NCBI RefSeq assembly: GCF_014205335.1
Contig: NZ_JACHNH010000001.1
Location: forward strand, 7,000,501-7,064,500
DNA: 64,000 nucleotides
Direction of reading: 5' to 3'
DNA from: Amorphoplanes digitatis
Lineage (GTDB): Bacteria; Actinomycetota; Actinomycetes; Mycobacteriales; Micromonosporaceae
Shown in pieces: positions 49,502-58,125 of this stretch; within the stretch, counting starts at the first letter, position 1; every line of letters begins with the position of its first letter. Both the position numbers and the translations under genes were made by a program. Below the pieces are notes generated by a model. The model was not told where the DNA came from and made no database searches. It saw only the letters and a list, made by a program, of their open reading frames with translations.

Positions 49502-49951
49502 ATGTCCGTTCCTGCCCGAGTCAGCCTGGCGACCCTCGGCGTGACCGACGTGGCCCGCGCGACCGAGTTCTACGAGTCCCTGGGCTGGCGCCTCTCCCCC
49601 GCCTCGGTCCCCGGACTCGTCAGCTTCTTCCACACCGCCGGCGGCCTGCTGTCGCTGGTGGCCACCGACGACATCGCGGCCGACGCCGGCCTGCCCACAC
49701 GCCCCACGCCGCCGAACCCGGCCGCGGACTTCCGCGGGACCATGCTGGCGATCAACGTGGAGAGCCCGGCGGCGGTCGACGAGGCGCTGCGCGCCGTGGT
49801 GCAGGCGGGCGCGACCCTGGTGAAGACGGGCGGCGGCGCCGAGTGGGGCGGCTATCTCGGCTACTTCACCGACCCGGACGGGCACCTCTGGGAGATCACC
49901 TACAACCCGGGCTGGCCGCTGGACGAGGCGGGCGTCCCGCGCCTGCCCTGA
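49502..49951 (+). CDS. VOC (glyoxalase/bleomycin-resistance fold) protein
   Basis: A 149-residue two-module VOC protein. Residues 5-60 start RVSLATLGVTDVARATEFYE, and the second module ends GYLGYFTDPDGHLWEITYNP, the family C-terminal signature with a metal-site Glu. No substrate can be assigned; many such actinobacterial proteins are uncharacterised dioxygenase- or glyoxalase-like. It is 47 bases after panB, so cotranscription is possible, and convergent with the RNB gene. Confidence 0.85.
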   Translation: MSVPARVSLATLGVTDVARATEFYESLGWRLSPASVPGLVSFFHTAGGLLSLVATDDIAADAGLPTRPTPPNPAADFRGTMLAINVESPAAVDEALRAVVQAGATLVKTGGGAEWGGYLGYFTDPDGHLWEITYNPGWPLDEAGVPRLP

Positions 49952-49966
49952 CGGCGCCGGTAACGG

Positions 49967-51436
49967 TCAGACCCGCTCGAAGAGGACGCTGCGGGTGATC
50001 GGGTCGGCCTCGGTCAGGCGTACCCGGATGCGCTCGCCGAGCGGCAGCTCGCCGAGGCAGCGTGCCTGCACCGCCGGGTCGTCGATCGCCACCGTGCCGC
50101 CACGGGGTCTGCGGTTCTGCCGCTCACCGGCCTCGGGCTGTGCGGTCTCGGGCTGTGCGGCGGGTTTCGGCGGTGCGTCGATGTCCAGCACGCCGGCCTC
50201 GAAGGTCTCGCCGACCCGGTGGGCGAGCAGCACCGCCTCGGCCAGCGCGACAGCCGCCCGGTCGGCCGCCGAGGCGAGCCGGTCGGTGGTGGCCATGCTC
50301 CTCGGCAGGCGGGGCAGCGCCTCGCGGGCCCACTGCGGCACCGGCCGCTCCTCGTGCAGGGCCAGGCAGACCTCGGCCGCGTACCGGTCCGCGAGGCGGC
50401 GCAGCGGCGCGGTGACGTGTGCGTAGGGCGCGCCGACGCCGCCGTGGCCCGTCTCCGCCGGCCGCTCACCGTCGAACGCGGTGTACGCCGCGCCGCGGAG
50501 CAGGTCCGCGGCCTGGTTGAGGAACGCGGCCCCGCGCGGGCTCGCCGGGTCGACCGACGCCACAACCGCGCCGACGGAGTCGCCCTCCGGCCAGGCGACG
50601 CCGAGCGACCCGGCCGCGGCGCGCAGCCTGACGACCGCCTCGGGCCTGGGCGCGGGCATGGTCCGCAGCAGGCCGATCCCGCCCTCGATCATGAGCTGGG
50701 CCGCGGCCATGCCGGTGAGCAGCGAGATCTGGGCGTTGTGCTCCTCGACGTCGAACGGCGCACGCAGCACGAGCCGCCAGCCGTCGCCGTCCGGCTCGAC
50801 ATCCTGCTCGGGCAGCGGCAGGCTGACGGCGCCCCGGTCCGCCGCCCGGCGCGCCAGCAGCGAACCGAGCTCGGGCAGCAGCGCGATCGACTCGGGAGCG
50901 GTGCCGGCGTCGACGGTGGCCTGTAGCCCGGCGTAGTCGAGCTTGGCCCGGCTGCGCACCCGCGCCCGTTCCAGGGCGATCCCGGTGATCGCGCCGTCCG
51001 AGTCCACGTCGATGGTCCAGAGCACGGCGGCGCGGTCGACGCCGGGCAGCAGGCTGACGGCGTCCTCGCTGAGCAGCGGCGGGTGCAGCGGGATCTTCCC
51101 GTCCGGCAGGTAGATCGTCTGCCCGCGCGCCCAGGTCTCCGCCTCGAGCGGGCCGCCCGGCCGCACATAGGACGCCACGTCGGCGATGGCGTAGCGCACC
51201 CGGTAACCGCCGGCGGCGGTCCGGCTCAGGGCCATCGCCTGGTCGAGGTCGCGGGAGGTGGCCGGGTCGACGGTGACGAACGGGATATCGGTGCGATCCG
51301 TCGGCGGCAGCGCGGTGGCGGACGCGGCCTCCCGCGCCTCCCGCATCGCGTCGGACGGAAACTCGCCGGGTAGCTCGAGTTCTCGTCGCAGCACGGAGAA
51401 GTCGATGCTCGGAGCCAACACCCTGTTGATCGGCAC
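49967..51436 (-). CDS. RNB-domain ribonuclease (RNase II/R family)
   Basis: A 489-residue protein consisting mainly of the RNB catalytic domain. The active-site stretch is DPATSRDLDQAM near residue 57. Relative to RNase II (four Asp), the last Asp is Gln; the Asp usually held catalytic (second of the D-x-D pair) is kept. Further motifs are YAIADVASYVRPGGPLE, LPDGKIPLHPPLLSEDAVSL, and YAHVTAPLRRLADRY. S1/CSD domains are absent or minimal compared with RNase R. It probably degrades RNA 3'-5'. The stand-alone RNB with DLDQA is typical of actinobacteria. Confidence 0.87.
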   Translation of the reverse strand: MPINRVLAPSIDFSVLRRELELPGEFPSDAMREAREAASATALPPTDRTDIPFVTVDPATSRDLDQAMALSRTAAGGYRVRYAIADVASYVRPGGPLEAETWARGQTIYLPDGKIPLHPPLLSEDAVSLLPGVDRAAVLWTIDVDSDGAITGIALERARVRSRAKLDYAGLQATVDAGTAPESIALLPELGSLLARRAADRGAVSLPLPEQDVEPDGDGWRLVLRAPFDVEEHNAQISLLTGMAAAQLMIEGGIGLLRTMPAPRPEAVVRLRAAAGSLGVAWPEGDSVGAVVASVDPASPRGAAFLNQAADLLRGAAYTAFDGERPAETGHGGVGAPYAHVTAPLRRLADRYAAEVCLALHEERPVPQWAREALPRLPRSMATTDRLASAADRAAVALAEAVLLAHRVGETFEAGVLDIDAPPKPAAQPETAQPEAGERQNRRPRGGTVAIDDPAVQARCLGELPLGERIRVRLTEADPITRSVLFERV

Positions 51437-51465
51437 GGCTCATTCCTACCAGGCGCCGGCACGCA

Positions 51466-51495
51466 AAGGGCCGCGCCGAGGTCGGCGCGGCCCTT
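51466..51495 (-). terminator. Terminator of the histone-like gene
   Basis: Perfect 14-bp arms AAGGGCCGCGCCGA and TCGGCGCGGCCCTT with a 2-base loop (effective loop larger), followed on the minus strand by TTGCG. It separates the repetitive gene from the RNB gene. Confidence 0.85.
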
Positions 51496-51514
51496 GCCGG
51501 TGCGGTGGTGCGGA

Positions 51515-53251
51515 TCAGCGTTTCGCGGCCGCCTTGCGCGCCGGGGCGGCCCCGGCGGTGCGGCTGTTGCCGGCGGCGGCCTTCCGGGCCGCGGCGGGCG
51601 TCGCCGCCTTCCTGACCCGGCCCGCGTTGGTGGCGGAGGTCTTGGTCATCGCGGCCGGCCGGGCGTTGGTGGTCTTGCCGGCGCCGGCCGCCCTGGCCTT
51701 GGCCACGTTGGCGGCGCTGCGGGCCGTGGCCTTCTTGGCGGCCGCGATCTTGGCCGCCGTCACGGCCGCGGCCCGGGCCGCGACCGCCGCCGCGGCCGAC
51801 TTCGCGGCCGTGGACCTCGCGGTGGTGGACTTCGCGGCCTTGGCCCGCGTGGCCGTCGACCTCGCGGTCGTCGACCTCGCGGTGGTGCTCCTGGCCGTCG
51901 TCTTGCGTGCCACCGGCCTGGCCGCGGTCGCCTTCTTCGCGGCCGTGGCCTTCCTCGCGACCGTCGCCCTCTTCGCCGCGGTCGACTTGGCGGCGGTCGC
52001 CTTTCGCGCGGCGGTCGTCTTTCGTGCGGCGGTCGCCTTGGTGGCCGTGGCCTTCTTCGCCGCGGTGGCCTTCCTTGCGGCGGTCGCCTTGGTGGCGGTG
52101 GCCTTCTTCGCCGCGGTCGCCTTCCTTGCCGCGGTCGACTTCACCGCGGTCGACTTGGCAGCGGTCGCCTTTCGCGCGGCGGTCGCCTTGGCGGCGGTCG
52201 CCTTGGTGGCCGTGGCCTTCTTCGCCGCGGTCGCCTTCTTCGCGGCGGCTGTCTTCGCGGCGGTCGCCTTCTTCGCCGCGGCCGTCTTGGTGGCGGTCGC
52301 CTTGCGTGCGGCGGTCGCCTTGGTGGCCGTGGCCTTCCTCGCGGCGGTCGCCTTGGTGGCCGTGGCCTTCCTCGCCGCGGTCGCCTTCTTCGCGGCGGCT
52401 GTCTTCGCGGCGGTCGCCTTCTTCGCCGCGGCCGTCCTCGCGGCGGTCGTCTTCGCCGCGGTCGCCTTCTTCGCCGTGGTGGCCTTGGCGACGGTCGCCT
52501 TCTTCGCCGCGGCCGTCTTCGCGGCAGCAGCCTTCTTCGCCGCTGCCACCTTGGCCGCAGCCGCCTTCTTCACCGCGGCGGTCTTGGCCGCCGCCGTCTT
52601 CGTGGCGGTGGAACGGGCGGCGGTCGCCGACCTGGCCTTCGCGGCCGCGCTCTTCACCGCGGACGCCGGCTTCGCCACCGCGCGCTTCGCGGTGCCGGCC
52701 TTGGCGACCGCGGCCTTCGCCGCGGCCGTCGACTTCGCGGTCGACTTGGCGGCGGTCGACTTGGCGGCCGTCGACTTGGCAGCCGTCGACTTCGCGGCGG
52801 CGGATCGCGCGGACGTCGACCGGGTCGCCATCTTGGTCGCGGGCGCCTTCCCGGCCGCACCGGACCGGGCCGGCGTCTTCTTGGCGGCCGGCCGCGCCGT
52901 CACCGACTTGATCGCGGTCGACGACGCGGCCGCGGTGCGCTTGGCCACCGGAGCGGCGGGAGCAACGGGAGCAGCCGGGGCGGCGGGCTCGATGTCGGCG
53001 GGCCCGGTGTCCGTCGGCACGCTCTCGAAGGGCTGGACGATCGCCTGCAGGATGGCGACCGGGTTCGGCGAAGCCGCCGCGACGGTCCTGGTGGTGGCCG
53101 GCATCCGGTCGGCCTCCGGCTCGGCGACGGCCGGGGACGCGGCCGCCGGGGACGCGAGGGCCGGCTCGGCGACGGCCGGGGACGCGACGGCCCGCGCGGA
53201 TGTTGCGCGAGTCGCGGCTGCCCGGGTCGGGGCCTTCTTGGTCACGGCCAT
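51515..53251 (-). CDS. Histone-H1-like Ala/Lys-rich repeat protein
   Basis: A 578-residue, extremely basic protein. Residues 1-110 are Ala/Pro-rich with some acidic residues and an apparently ordered stretch SPNPVAILQAIVQPFESV. From about 110 to the end it is built of short repeats such as AAKKATA, ARKATATKATA and AAKSTAARKAT, ending AAAKR. No N-terminal HU domain is present, so it is not a HupB/HupS fusion. It resembles the C-terminal tails of those proteins and eukaryotic H1, and probably binds DNA non-specifically in the nucleoid. ATG 53251 has GGAGG about 9 bases upstream. Confidence 0.88.
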   Translation of the reverse strand: MAVTKKAPTRAAATRATSARAVASPAVAEPALASPAAASPAVAEPEADRMPATTRTVAAASPNPVAILQAIVQPFESVPTDTGPADIEPAAPAAPVAPAAPVAKRTAAASSTAIKSVTARPAAKKTPARSGAAGKAPATKMATRSTSARSAAAKSTAAKSTAAKSTAAKSTAKSTAAAKAAVAKAGTAKRAVAKPASAVKSAAAKARSATAARSTATKTAAAKTAAVKKAAAAKVAAAKKAAAAKTAAAKKATVAKATTAKKATAAKTTAARTAAAKKATAAKTAAAKKATAARKATATKATAARKATATKATAARKATATKTAAAKKATAAKTAAAKKATAAKKATATKATAAKATAARKATAAKSTAVKSTAARKATAAKKATATKATAARKATAAKKATATKATAARKTTAARKATAAKSTAAKRATVARKATAAKKATAARPVARKTTARSTTARSTTARSTATRAKAAKSTTARSTAAKSAAAAVAARAAAVTAAKIAAAKKATARSAANVAKARAAGAGKTTNARPAAMTKTSATNAGRVRKAATPAAARKAAAGNSRTAGAAPARKAAAKR

Positions 53252-53341
53252 GGGGAAGTTCCTCCTTGCGAATGACTGCGGGTCGTCTCCGCCTGGAGAC
53301 TGCAGGATTCCGGCTTGGACACAGGGGTCGAGCCGGCCTAG

Positions 53342-53545
53342 CTAGCTGACCTCCCCGGTCCAGCGGACATCCTCGGCTTCCCACGCCGCGTTGCGCTTCT
53401 CGACGGTCTCGAGCGCCCGCGTGGCGTCGTCAGCGGAGGCGTACGGTCCGAGCCGGAACTGCGCGGGACACACGTCGTCCCCGGACTCGACCCGCTTGTG
53501 GCGGAGGCACCAGAAGTAGCCGCCGCCGGGCCCACTGTCGTTCAT
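53342..53545 (-). CDS. Small conserved actinobacterial SPOR-like protein (67 aa)
   Basis: MNDSGPGGGYFWCLRHKRVE at the start, then DDVCPAQFRLGPYASADDAT and a helix with ALETVEKRNAAWEAEDVRW. The RLGPY..ADDA..AL pattern is that of a SPOR-related small family common in actinobacteria; two cysteines (CLRH, VCPAQ) are conserved in it as I remember. ATG 53545 was chosen because the similarity begins there. Function unknown; it is next to asd in many actinomycetes. Confidence 0.72.
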   Translation of the reverse strand: MNDSGPGGGYFWCLRHKRVESGDDVCPAQFRLGPYASADDATRALETVEKRNAAWEAEDVRWTGEVS

Positions 53546-53648
53546 GCAATCACTGTGCACCTGAAATCGACCATGCGCTACCGATTCAGGCAAAAAGCCC
53601 CTTTTTTCCATAGTGGAGTGTCGGAAATACCCCCCGAAGGAACGACAA

Positions 53649-53678
53649 ACCCGCTCCCCCCATCGGGGTGGAGCGGGT
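53649..53678 (-). terminator. Terminator of asd
   Basis: Arms ACCCGCTCC and GGAGCGGGT extend inward through CCC/GGG with one mismatch. On the minus strand it is followed by TTGTCGTT. It lies 15 bases after the asd stop. Confidence 0.75.
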
Positions 53679-53692
53679 CATCGAACCTCGCG

Positions 53693-54715
53693 TCAGAGCG
53701 CCGCGGCGACCAGTTCCGCCACCTGGACCGCGTTGAGGGCCGCGCCCTTGCGCAGATTGTCGTTGGAGAGGAAGAGCGCGAGCCCGTTGTCCACGGTCTC
53801 GTCGGCGCGGATCCGGCCGACGAACGTCGGGTCGCGGCCGGCCGCCTGCAACGGGGTCGGGATGTCGGAGAGCTCGACGCCGGGCGCGGACGCCAGCAAC
53901 TCCCGCGCGCGGTCCGGCGTGATCGCCCGGGCGAAGCGCGCGTTCACCTGGAGCGAGTGACCGGTGAAGACCGGCACGCGCACGCAGGTGCCGGAGACCT
54001 TGAGGCCCGGGATGCCGAGGATCTTCCGGCTCTCGTTGCGCAGCTTCTGCTCCTCGTCGGTCTCGCCGAGCCCGTCGTCGACGATCGAGCCGGCCAGCGG
54101 CAGGACGTTGAACGCGATGGTGCGGGCGAACGAGCGCGGCGCGGGGAACTCCACGGCGGCGCCATCGTGCACGAGCTCGGTGGCGCGGTCGGCGACCTTC
54201 TTCACCTGCTCGTCGAGTTCGGCGACGCCGGCCAGCCCGGCACCGGAGACCGCCTGGTAGGTGGTGGCGACGAGCGCGACGAGTCCGGCCTCGTCGTGCA
54301 GCGGGCGCAGCACCGGCATCGCGGCCATCGTCGTGCAGTTCGGGTTGGCGATGATGCCCTTGGGGCGCCGCGCTATGGCATCCGGGTTCACCTCCGCCAC
54401 GACCAGCGGGACGTCCGGGTCCATCCGGAACGCCGACGAGTTGTCGATGACGACGGCGCCGGCCTCGGCGACCCTTGGCGCGTACTCCTTGGAGCTGGCC
54501 CCGCCCGCCGAGAACAGGACGATGTCCAGTCCGCGGTAGTCGGCCGTTGCGGCGTCCTCGACGGTCACCTCGCCGTCCCCCCAGGGGAGGGTGCGGCCCG
54601 CGGAACGGGCGGAGGCGAAGAGCCGGAGCTGGTCAAGGGGAAACCGGCGCTCGGCCAGGATCCGGCGCATGACGCCGCCGACCTGTCCCGTCGCGCCTAC
54701 GATGCCGATCCTCAT
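53693..54715 (-). CDS. asd: Aspartate-semialdehyde dehydrogenase
   Basis: NADPH-dependent reduction of aspartyl phosphate to aspartate semialdehyde, the branch to Lys/DAP, Thr, Met. The 340 residues: Rossmann start MRIGIVGATGQVGGVMRRIL, FSAGGASSKEYAP, catalytic Cys in IIANPNCTTMAAM (about residue 126), and His in PVFTGHSLQVNARF. The start ATG 54715 is supported by homology and by a promoter whose -10 ends 7 bases before it, so the mRNA is probably leaderless. Confidence 0.95.
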   Translation of the reverse strand: MRIGIVGATGQVGGVMRRILAERRFPLDQLRLFASARSAGRTLPWGDGEVTVEDAATADYRGLDIVLFSAGGASSKEYAPRVAEAGAVVIDNSSAFRMDPDVPLVVAEVNPDAIARRPKGIIANPNCTTMAAMPVLRPLHDEAGLVALVATTYQAVSGAGLAGVAELDEQVKKVADRATELVHDGAAVEFPAPRSFARTIAFNVLPLAGSIVDDGLGETDEEQKLRNESRKILGIPGLKVSGTCVRVPVFTGHSLQVNARFARAITPDRARELLASAPGVELSDIPTPLQAAGRDPTFVGRIRADETVDNGLALFLSNDNLRKGAALNAVQVAELVAAAL

Positions 54716-54722
54716 GCGGATA

Positions 54723-54750
54723 AAACTACGGCCTGACTTCCAGTCGACAA
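54723..54750 (-). promoter_or_regulatory. Promoter of asd, leaderless arrangement
   Basis: On the minus strand -35 TTGTCG (54750-54745), 16-base spacer, -10 TAGTTT (54728-54723), then seven bases to the ATG. The spacing fits transcription starting at or just before the start codon. Confidence 0.55.
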
Positions 54751-54812
54751 ACTCGGTATCCCAAGGCTCGGACCAGCACCGATAGCCCAGCGTCTTATAT
54801 AACGAGATTTCT

Positions 54813-54829
54813 CTCCCGATATTCGGGAG
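54813..54829. promoter_or_regulatory. 17-bp palindrome in the methyltransferase promoter
   Basis: CTCCCGATATTCGGGAG (7-bp arms, 3-base centre) lies 10 bases downstream of a TATAAC -10-like element (54798-54803) and 20 bases before the ATG. It is a probable operator for autoregulation or a local repressor. Confidence 0.5.
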
Positions 54830-54848
54830 GCGGGCGTAGCGTCGGGAC

Positions 54849-55649
54849 ATGGCTGCTGTGTACACCCACGGGCATCACGAATCGGTCCTGCGCTCACACC
54901 GCTGGCGGACCGCAGAAAATTCGGCGGCGCATCTGCTGCCGCGGCTGAAATCCGGCGACACCCTCCTGGACGTCGGCTGCGGCCCCGGCACCATCACGGC
55001 GGATCTGGCGACTCTCGTCACACCCGGGCGCGTCACCGCGCTGGAGGTCACCGCGGCGGCCCTAGACCTGGCCCGCGCGGAGATCGAGCGCCGCGGGCTG
55101 GGCAACGTCGACTTCGTCGTCGGCGACGTGCACACGCTCGACTTCCCGGACGACACCTTCGACGTGGTGCACGCCCATCAGGTGCTGCAACATGTCGGCG
55201 ATCCGGTCGCCGCGCTGCGCGAGATGCGCCGCGTGACGAGGCCCGGCGGCCTGATCGCGGTACGCGACAGCGACTACGCGGCCTTCACCTGGTTCCCGCC
55301 GCGGCCGGAACTGGACGAGTGGCTGGACCTGTACCAGCGGGTCGCGCGCGGCAACGGCGGCGAGCCCGACGCCGGCCGGCGCCTGCTGGCCTGGGCACAC
55401 GCGGCCGGCCTGACCGGCGTGACCGCCACGTCGAGCACCTGGTGCTTCGCGACGCCTGCGGACCGGCGATGGTGGGGCGGCATGTGGGCGGAGCGCATCC
55501 TCGAATCCGACATGGCCCGCACCGCGCTCGGGACGAACGCCGCGACGAGGCAGGATCTGGAACGGATCTCCCGGGCCTGGCGGGACTGGGCCGAGGAGGA
55601 CGACGGCTGGATGTCCCTGCTGCACGGCGAGCTGATCTGCCGGGTGTAG
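54849..55649 (+). CDS. SAM-dependent methyltransferase, UbiE/class I type
   Basis: A 266-residue class I methyltransferase. SAM motif I TLLDVGCGPGTITADLA (38-54), motif II VTALEVTAAALDLAR, post-I FVVGDVHTLDFPDDTFDVVH, and motif III RVTRPGGLIAVRDSD. It acts in the cytosol on an unknown small molecule. The C-terminal part (WFPPRPELDEWLDLYQRVAR, WWGGMWAERILES) is shared with a broad actinobacterial group. ATG 54849 was used. It is divergent from asd and controlled by a region with a TATA-like -10 and a palindrome. Confidence 0.88.
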   Translation: MAAVYTHGHHESVLRSHRWRTAENSAAHLLPRLKSGDTLLDVGCGPGTITADLATLVTPGRVTALEVTAAALDLARAEIERRGLGNVDFVVGDVHTLDFPDDTFDVVHAHQVLQHVGDPVAALREMRRVTRPGGLIAVRDSDYAAFTWFPPRPELDEWLDLYQRVARGNGGEPDAGRRLLAWAHAAGLTGVTATSSTWCFATPADRRWWGGMWAERILESDMARTALGTNAATRQDLERISRAWRDWAEEDDGWMSLLHGELICRV

Positions 55650-55657
55650 GCGAGACC

Positions 55658-56272
55658 CTAGAGCGACTTCGGCTTGAAGGCCCAGTGCCACGGCTCGCGC
55701 GGGGTGTTCTCCACGAAGCCGTACTTCTCGCCGTTGGCCCGCATCCAGGCCTGGGCCTTGTTGTTGAGGTCCAGGTCGGTGGCCATGCCCCAGCCGTGCT
55801 CGCTGGTGCCGGGCTTGGCCGCCAGCCCGCCCTGCGAGTAGAGGCCCTTGCGCCGGGCGACGTCGACCTGCTCGTCGTAGGAGCGGTACGAGTCGGTGAT
55901 CCCGATCGTCACTCCCTGAGCCTTGGCGTCGGTGATCATCCGGTTCAGCGACTCGGCCGCCGGCGCCCAGAGCTTGTGGCCGGTGTTGCCGACCTTCTCC
56001 AGGGCGTTCGCCGGGATCTTGCCGTTGCCGTACCCGGCGAGCTCGTTCGGGATCCCCTTGCTGTTCAGCGAGTACGCCTTCGCGACGCCCGCGGACGACT
56101 GGGTACCCATTGCGTCCGCGAGCGCCGTCGCGAAGGCGCTGCCCGAGCCGGACGTGCCGGACGTGGAGGTGGTCGGCGACGCCTGCCGGGGCGCTGTGAC
56201 CTGCTGGGTCTGAAGCGAGATGATCCGGGTCTGAATCTGAGCGATCCGGCTGTTGACGGCCTCGATCCCCAC
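55658..56272 (-). CDS. M15-family D-Ala-D-Ala carboxypeptidase-like protein
   Basis: A 204-residue M15B/VanY-like peptidase. Zn ligands are visible: His in GTSEHGWGMATDLDL, Asp in that DLD, and His near the end in REPWHWAFKP. It has ITDSYRSYDEQVDVARR before them. The N-terminal part (1-70) is Ser/Thr/Gln-rich and starts with a coiled-coil-like MGIEAVNSRIAQIQTRIISL. No signal peptide is seen, so export may be non-classical. GTG 56272 has GGAGG 6 bases upstream. Other in-frame TTG/GTG codons lie two codons further up. Confidence 0.85.
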   Translation of the reverse strand: MGIEAVNSRIAQIQTRIISLQTQQVTAPRQASPTTSTSGTSGSGSAFATALADAMGTQSSAGVAKAYSLNSKGIPNELAGYGNGKIPANALEKVGNTGHKLWAPAAESLNRMITDAKAQGVTIGITDSYRSYDEQVDVARRKGLYSQGGLAAKPGTSEHGWGMATDLDLNNKAQAWMRANGEKYGFVENTPREPWHWAFKPKSL

Positions 56273-56347
56273 GCACAACCTCCGTACTCGACGGCTTGTC
56301 GAAGTACCGATCGGCCCGGTGCGGAGATGACTGAGCGGAAACCGGAG

Positions 56348-56962
56348 TCAGACGGCCAACGGCAGGTCGATGGTGTGCGCGGTGTGCGACACCTTGGCCT
56401 GCAGGTAGCGCACGTTGGCGTCCGAGGCGTGCACCTTGGTCGGCACCACGGTCCGCACGTCGACGCCGGAGTCGCGCAGCTGCGCCGGCTTGTCCGGGTT
56501 GTTGGTGAGCAGGTCGACGGTGCCGACGCCGAGGGCGGCCAGCATCTGGGCGGCCGCGGTGTAGTCCCGTTCGTCGTCGGCGTGCCCGAGTGCCCGGTTC
56601 GCCTCGTACGTGTCCATGCCGAGGTCCTGGAGCGCGTACGCGTCGAGCTTGGCGTAGAGCCCGATCCCCCGGCCCTCCTGGCGCAGGTAGAGCAGGAAGC
56701 CGCCGGTGGCGGCGATCCGCTCGACTGCCTCGCGCAGCTGAGGGCCGCAGTCGCAGCGCTCGGAGCCGAGCACGTCCCCGGTGAGGCACTCGGAGTGCGG
56801 GCGCACCAGCGGCACCTCGGCACCGAACGCGTCACCCAGGGCGAGCGCCAGGTGCTCCTTGCCGTCCGTGAGGCCGTCGAAGGTGATGACCTCGGCGGTC
56901 GTGCGGTATCCGTCCGCGAACTTCAGCGGCACGGTGACCCGGCTGCGAATACCCAAAGACAT
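56348..56962 (-). CDS. ribA: GTP cyclohydrolase II
   Basis: First enzyme of riboflavin synthesis, opening GTP. The 204 residues form a stand-alone RibA (no RibB part): VPLVRPHSECLTGDVLGSER, Zn ligands in the CLTGDVLGSERCDCGPQL stretch (three Cys), QEGRGIGLYAKLDAYALQD, and LLTNNPDKPAQL. GGGAG lies 6 bases before ATG 56962. I looked for an FMN riboswitch upstream and saw none; only CTTGA-n4-TCAAG symmetry lies just before the ribosome site. Confidence 0.95.
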   Translation of the reverse strand: MSLGIRSRVTVPLKFADGYRTTAEVITFDGLTDGKEHLALALGDAFGAEVPLVRPHSECLTGDVLGSERCDCGPQLREAVERIAATGGFLLYLRQEGRGIGLYAKLDAYALQDLGMDTYEANRALGHADDERDYTAAAQMLAALGVGTVDLLTNNPDKPAQLRDSGVDVRTVVPTKVHASDANVRYLQAKVSHTAHTIDLPLAV

Positions 56963-57200
56963 GAGAGCTCCCTAAGCACTTGACGCTTCAAGCGCGTGAT
57001 CCACCATACGCCGCCCTTGTTAAAGGAACCACGAGCCAAACGTCACAACGGATCAAGGAACAGCCGACAAAGATCGTGACGGTTGGCGCCGCCGGGGCCC
57101 GGGCCGGCCTCGCGGGCCCGGGCGGCGCGGGCCGGAACAGGCCCGCGACCAGCACGAACGGCCGTCCGGACCGGCGGACCCGGCCGACCGGGCCGGCCGC

Positions 57201-58115
57201 TCAAGCCAGATCGGTGGGATCCGTGTTCGCACCGCAGAGCAGCACGACGACCCGCTCACCCTCATCCGGCACGTAGGCGCCCGAGTTCAGCGCGGCCTGC
57301 GCGGCGGCGGTGCCGTGCTCGACGGCGACCCGGTACTCCTCCCACAGCTGACGACGAGCCTCGACGATCGCCCGGTCGTCCACGAGCACGGACTGGATCC
57401 GCTCGGCGACCACCGTCTCGTACGCGATCGTCCCCACCCGCCGCGCACCGAGCGAATCGGCCGCGACGCCCGAGACCCCGACGTCCACGGGCCCGCCCGC
57501 CGCCAGCGCCGCATGCAGCGCCGACGAGGCGTACGGCTCGACCGCGACGACGCGGGCCCGCCCGCGCAGGGCGGCCGCGAGGCCGGCGATCAGGCCGCCG
57601 CCGCCGACCGCGACCAGCACGGTGTCGAAACCGTCCGGCGCCTGCTCCAGCAGCTCCAGCCCCAGGGTGCCGTTGCCCGCGACCATGTCCGGATCGTCGT
57701 ACGCGTGGCAGAACAGCGCGCCGGTGACCTCCGCCTGCACGACCGCGGCCGCGTACGCCTCCGCGTACTCGTCGCCGACCTGGACGACCCGCGCGCCGAG
57801 CTTGCCCAGCTTCGCGACCTTGACCGACGGGGCCGTGACCGGCACGTAGATCTCGGCCGGCACGCTCAGTTCCCGGGCGGCGTAGGCCGCCGCGAGGCCG
57901 GCGTTGCCGCCGGACGCGGCGATCACTCCCGCGGCCGGCAGGCCCCGCTCCGCCGCGACGAGGATCTTGTTGAACATGCCGCGGGTCTTGAAGGAGCCCG
58001 CGTGTTGCAGGAACTCAAGCTTCAGGAGGGTCGGCGAGTCCCGGAGCAACGGTGTGCGCCGGACCCGGCCGGCGATCCGTCGCGCCGCCGCCTCGACTTC
58101 GCTGGTGGGTGTCAC
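57201..58115 (-). CDS. PLP-dependent threonine/serine dehydratase-like protein
   Basis: Fold-type II PLP enzyme, 304 residues. PLP Lys in AGSFKTRGMFNKI near 40, the substrate-binding loop SGGNAGLAAAYAA near 65, and the phosphate loop VAVGGGGLIAGLAA near 170. It has no ACT domain, so it is the catabolic/serine-dehydratase type without feedback control. GTG 58115 begins 10 bases after the stop of the divergent GAPDH gene, so the two form an operon. Its exact substrate (Thr, Ser or another amino acid) cannot be read. Confidence 0.85.
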   Translation of the reverse strand: MTPTSEVEAAARRIAGRVRRTPLLRDSPTLLKLEFLQHAGSFKTRGMFNKILVAAERGLPAAGVIAASGGNAGLAAAYAARELSVPAEIYVPVTAPSVKVAKLGKLGARVVQVGDEYAEAYAAAVVQAEVTGALFCHAYDDPDMVAGNGTLGLELLEQAPDGFDTVLVAVGGGGLIAGLAAALRGRARVVAVEPYASSALHAALAAGGPVDVGVSGVAADSLGARRVGTIAYETVVAERIQSVLVDDRAIVEARRQLWEEYRVAVEHGTAAAQAALNSGAYVPDEGERVVVLLCGANTDPTDLA

Positions 58116-58125
58116 CCGTTCCGTT

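Noticed and set aside
51258..53345. Plus-strand frames opposite the histone-like gene, hydrophobic Ala/Val/Phe repeats
   Set aside because: They are the complement of Ala/Lys codon repeats; the minus strand has a ribosome site, terminator and sensible composition.
56963..57100. FMN riboswitch upstream of ribA
   Set aside because: I read the minus strand for the conserved RFN blocks and did not find them.
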